Shown here piece by piece: positions 6,437-6,625 of a stretch of DNA of 6,625 nt. The stretch spans positions 1 to 6,625 of the forward strand of contig JAVYAJ010000088.1 in the NCBI GenBank assembly GCA_032229885.1, written 5' to 3'. The notes below the pieces were generated by a model. It was not told where the DNA came from. It saw only the letters and a program-made list of their open reading frames with translations, and made no database searches. Positions within the stretch are counted from its first letter, which is position 1. Each line of letters begins with the position of its first letter. The DNA comes from Anammoximicrobium sp032229885. Lineage in GTDB: Bacteria > Planctomycetota > Planctomycetia > Pirellulales > Pirellulaceae. Both the position numbers and the translations under genes were made by a program.

Positions 6437-6443
6437 TCACCAA

Positions 6444-6467
6444 CGTAGCCTGGGGCAACGCCCCAGG
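6444..6467. repeat. Palindrome B1
   Basis: An 8-bp perfect stem (CCTGGGGC with GCCCCAGG, 6449-6456 and 6460-6467) closes an AAC loop and is preceded by CGTAG. The whole 24 bases recur as an exact reverse complement at 6575-6598. No T-run follows, so it is not a typical terminator. Confidence 0.92.
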
Positions 6468-6488
6468 AATCAGAGATGATCGCAACCG

Positions 6489-6507
6489 TGTTGGCCGAAG
6501 GCCAACA
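6489..6507. repeat. Palindrome A2
   Basis: TGTTGGCC-GAA-GGCCAACA, the best copy of element A, with an 8-bp perfect stem and a GAA loop. It has the same orientation as A1. Confidence 0.92.
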
Positions 6508-6536
6508 TCCACGTGTCACCCCAGCCCGCATGAATA

Positions 6537-6549
6537 TGGCCTTCGGCCA
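6537..6549. repeat. Palindrome A3 (inverted)
   Basis: TGGCC-TTC-GGCCA, a 5-bp stem. The TTC loop shows this is element A on the opposite strand. It is followed by ACAG, the complement of the flank seen beside A1 and A2. Confidence 0.85.
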
Positions 6550-6574
6550 ACAGAGGCACGCGCGCGGCGCCAGC

Positions 6575-6598
6575 CCTGGGGCGTTGCCCCAGGCTACG
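6575..6598. repeat. Palindrome B2 (inverted)
   Basis: An 8-bp perfect stem (CCTGGGGC with GCCCCAGG) closes a GTT loop and is followed by CTACG. It is the exact 24-base reverse complement of B1. Confidence 0.92.
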
Positions 6599-6607
6599 GT
6601 GAGCGGA

Positions 6608-6620
6608 GGCCTTCGGCCAA
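6608..6620. repeat. Palindrome A4 (inverted)
   Basis: GGCC-TTC-GGCC followed by AAACAG is a shorter copy of inverted element A with a 4-bp stem. It lies five bases from the right edge, so the array may continue beyond the window. Confidence 0.8.
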
Positions 6621-6625
6621 ACAGA

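Noticed and set aside
6444..6467. Palindrome B1 as a rho-independent terminator
   Set aside because: No T-run follows on either strand, no gene ends beside it, and an exact inverted copy lies nearby, which fits a repeat element better.
6129..6479. A 116-codon plus-strand frame through the repeats
   Set aside because: It starts at a TTG, and its translation is dominated by the heptamer array (HLSFVIRHLSVVICQLS), which decodes a 21-base cycle. It then reads through palindromes A1 and B1.
6310..6531. A 73-codon minus-strand frame over palindromes A1, B1 and A2
   Set aside because: Most of it is palindromic repeat DNA, with no family resemblance and no ribosome site that I could justify.

Overview
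The window is GC-rich bacterial DNA. All five plausible genes lie on the minus strand, so transcription runs from high to low coordinates. It looks like a planctomycete chromosome, perhaps Pirellulales. The clues are the Tat-targeted TIM-barrel sugar isomerase, the style of the methyltransferase, a secreted S9 peptidase with a long N-terminal extension, and an intergenic region of short degenerate tandem repeats and small palindromes. This placement comes from recalled family resemblance, not from a database search.

Layout, in transcription order. 6625-6031 is about 600 bases with no credible gene. It holds six small GC-rich palindromes in a mirrored order (6424-6618), a degenerate decamer pair, nine tandem heptamers and a 9-bp direct repeat. 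6030-3526 encodes an 834-residue secreted S9 (dipeptidyl peptidase IV-like) serine peptidase. 3525-3031 is a roughly 500-base gap whose only candidate gene is a doubtful 136-codon ORF (3437-3027). 3030-1966 encodes a UDP-glucuronate 4-epimerase-like enzyme of the extended SDR family. 1969-1010 encodes a Tat-signal sugar phosphate isomerase/epimerase-like protein that overlaps the epimerase stop by four bases (ATGA). After a 126-base GC-rich gap, 883-70 encodes a class I SAM-dependent methyltransferase split by a one-base frameshift near 571-585. A 15-bp tandem repeat sits on the left edge (1-35).

How the genes may work together. The epimerase and isomerase are almost certainly co-transcribed and probably translationally coupled. 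The epimerase would supply a nucleotide-activated uronic acid for envelope polysaccharide. The isomerase-like protein carries an export signal, so it probably does not act on the same cytoplasmic pool. The methyltransferase and peptidase share the strand, but nothing links them functionally.

I see no phage, CRISPR, toxin-antitoxin or defence genes, no tRNA or rRNA, and no transposase. The best candidates for something under-described are the mirrored palindrome array and its neighbouring repeat families, the unexplained 500-base gap, and the frameshifted methyltransferase.
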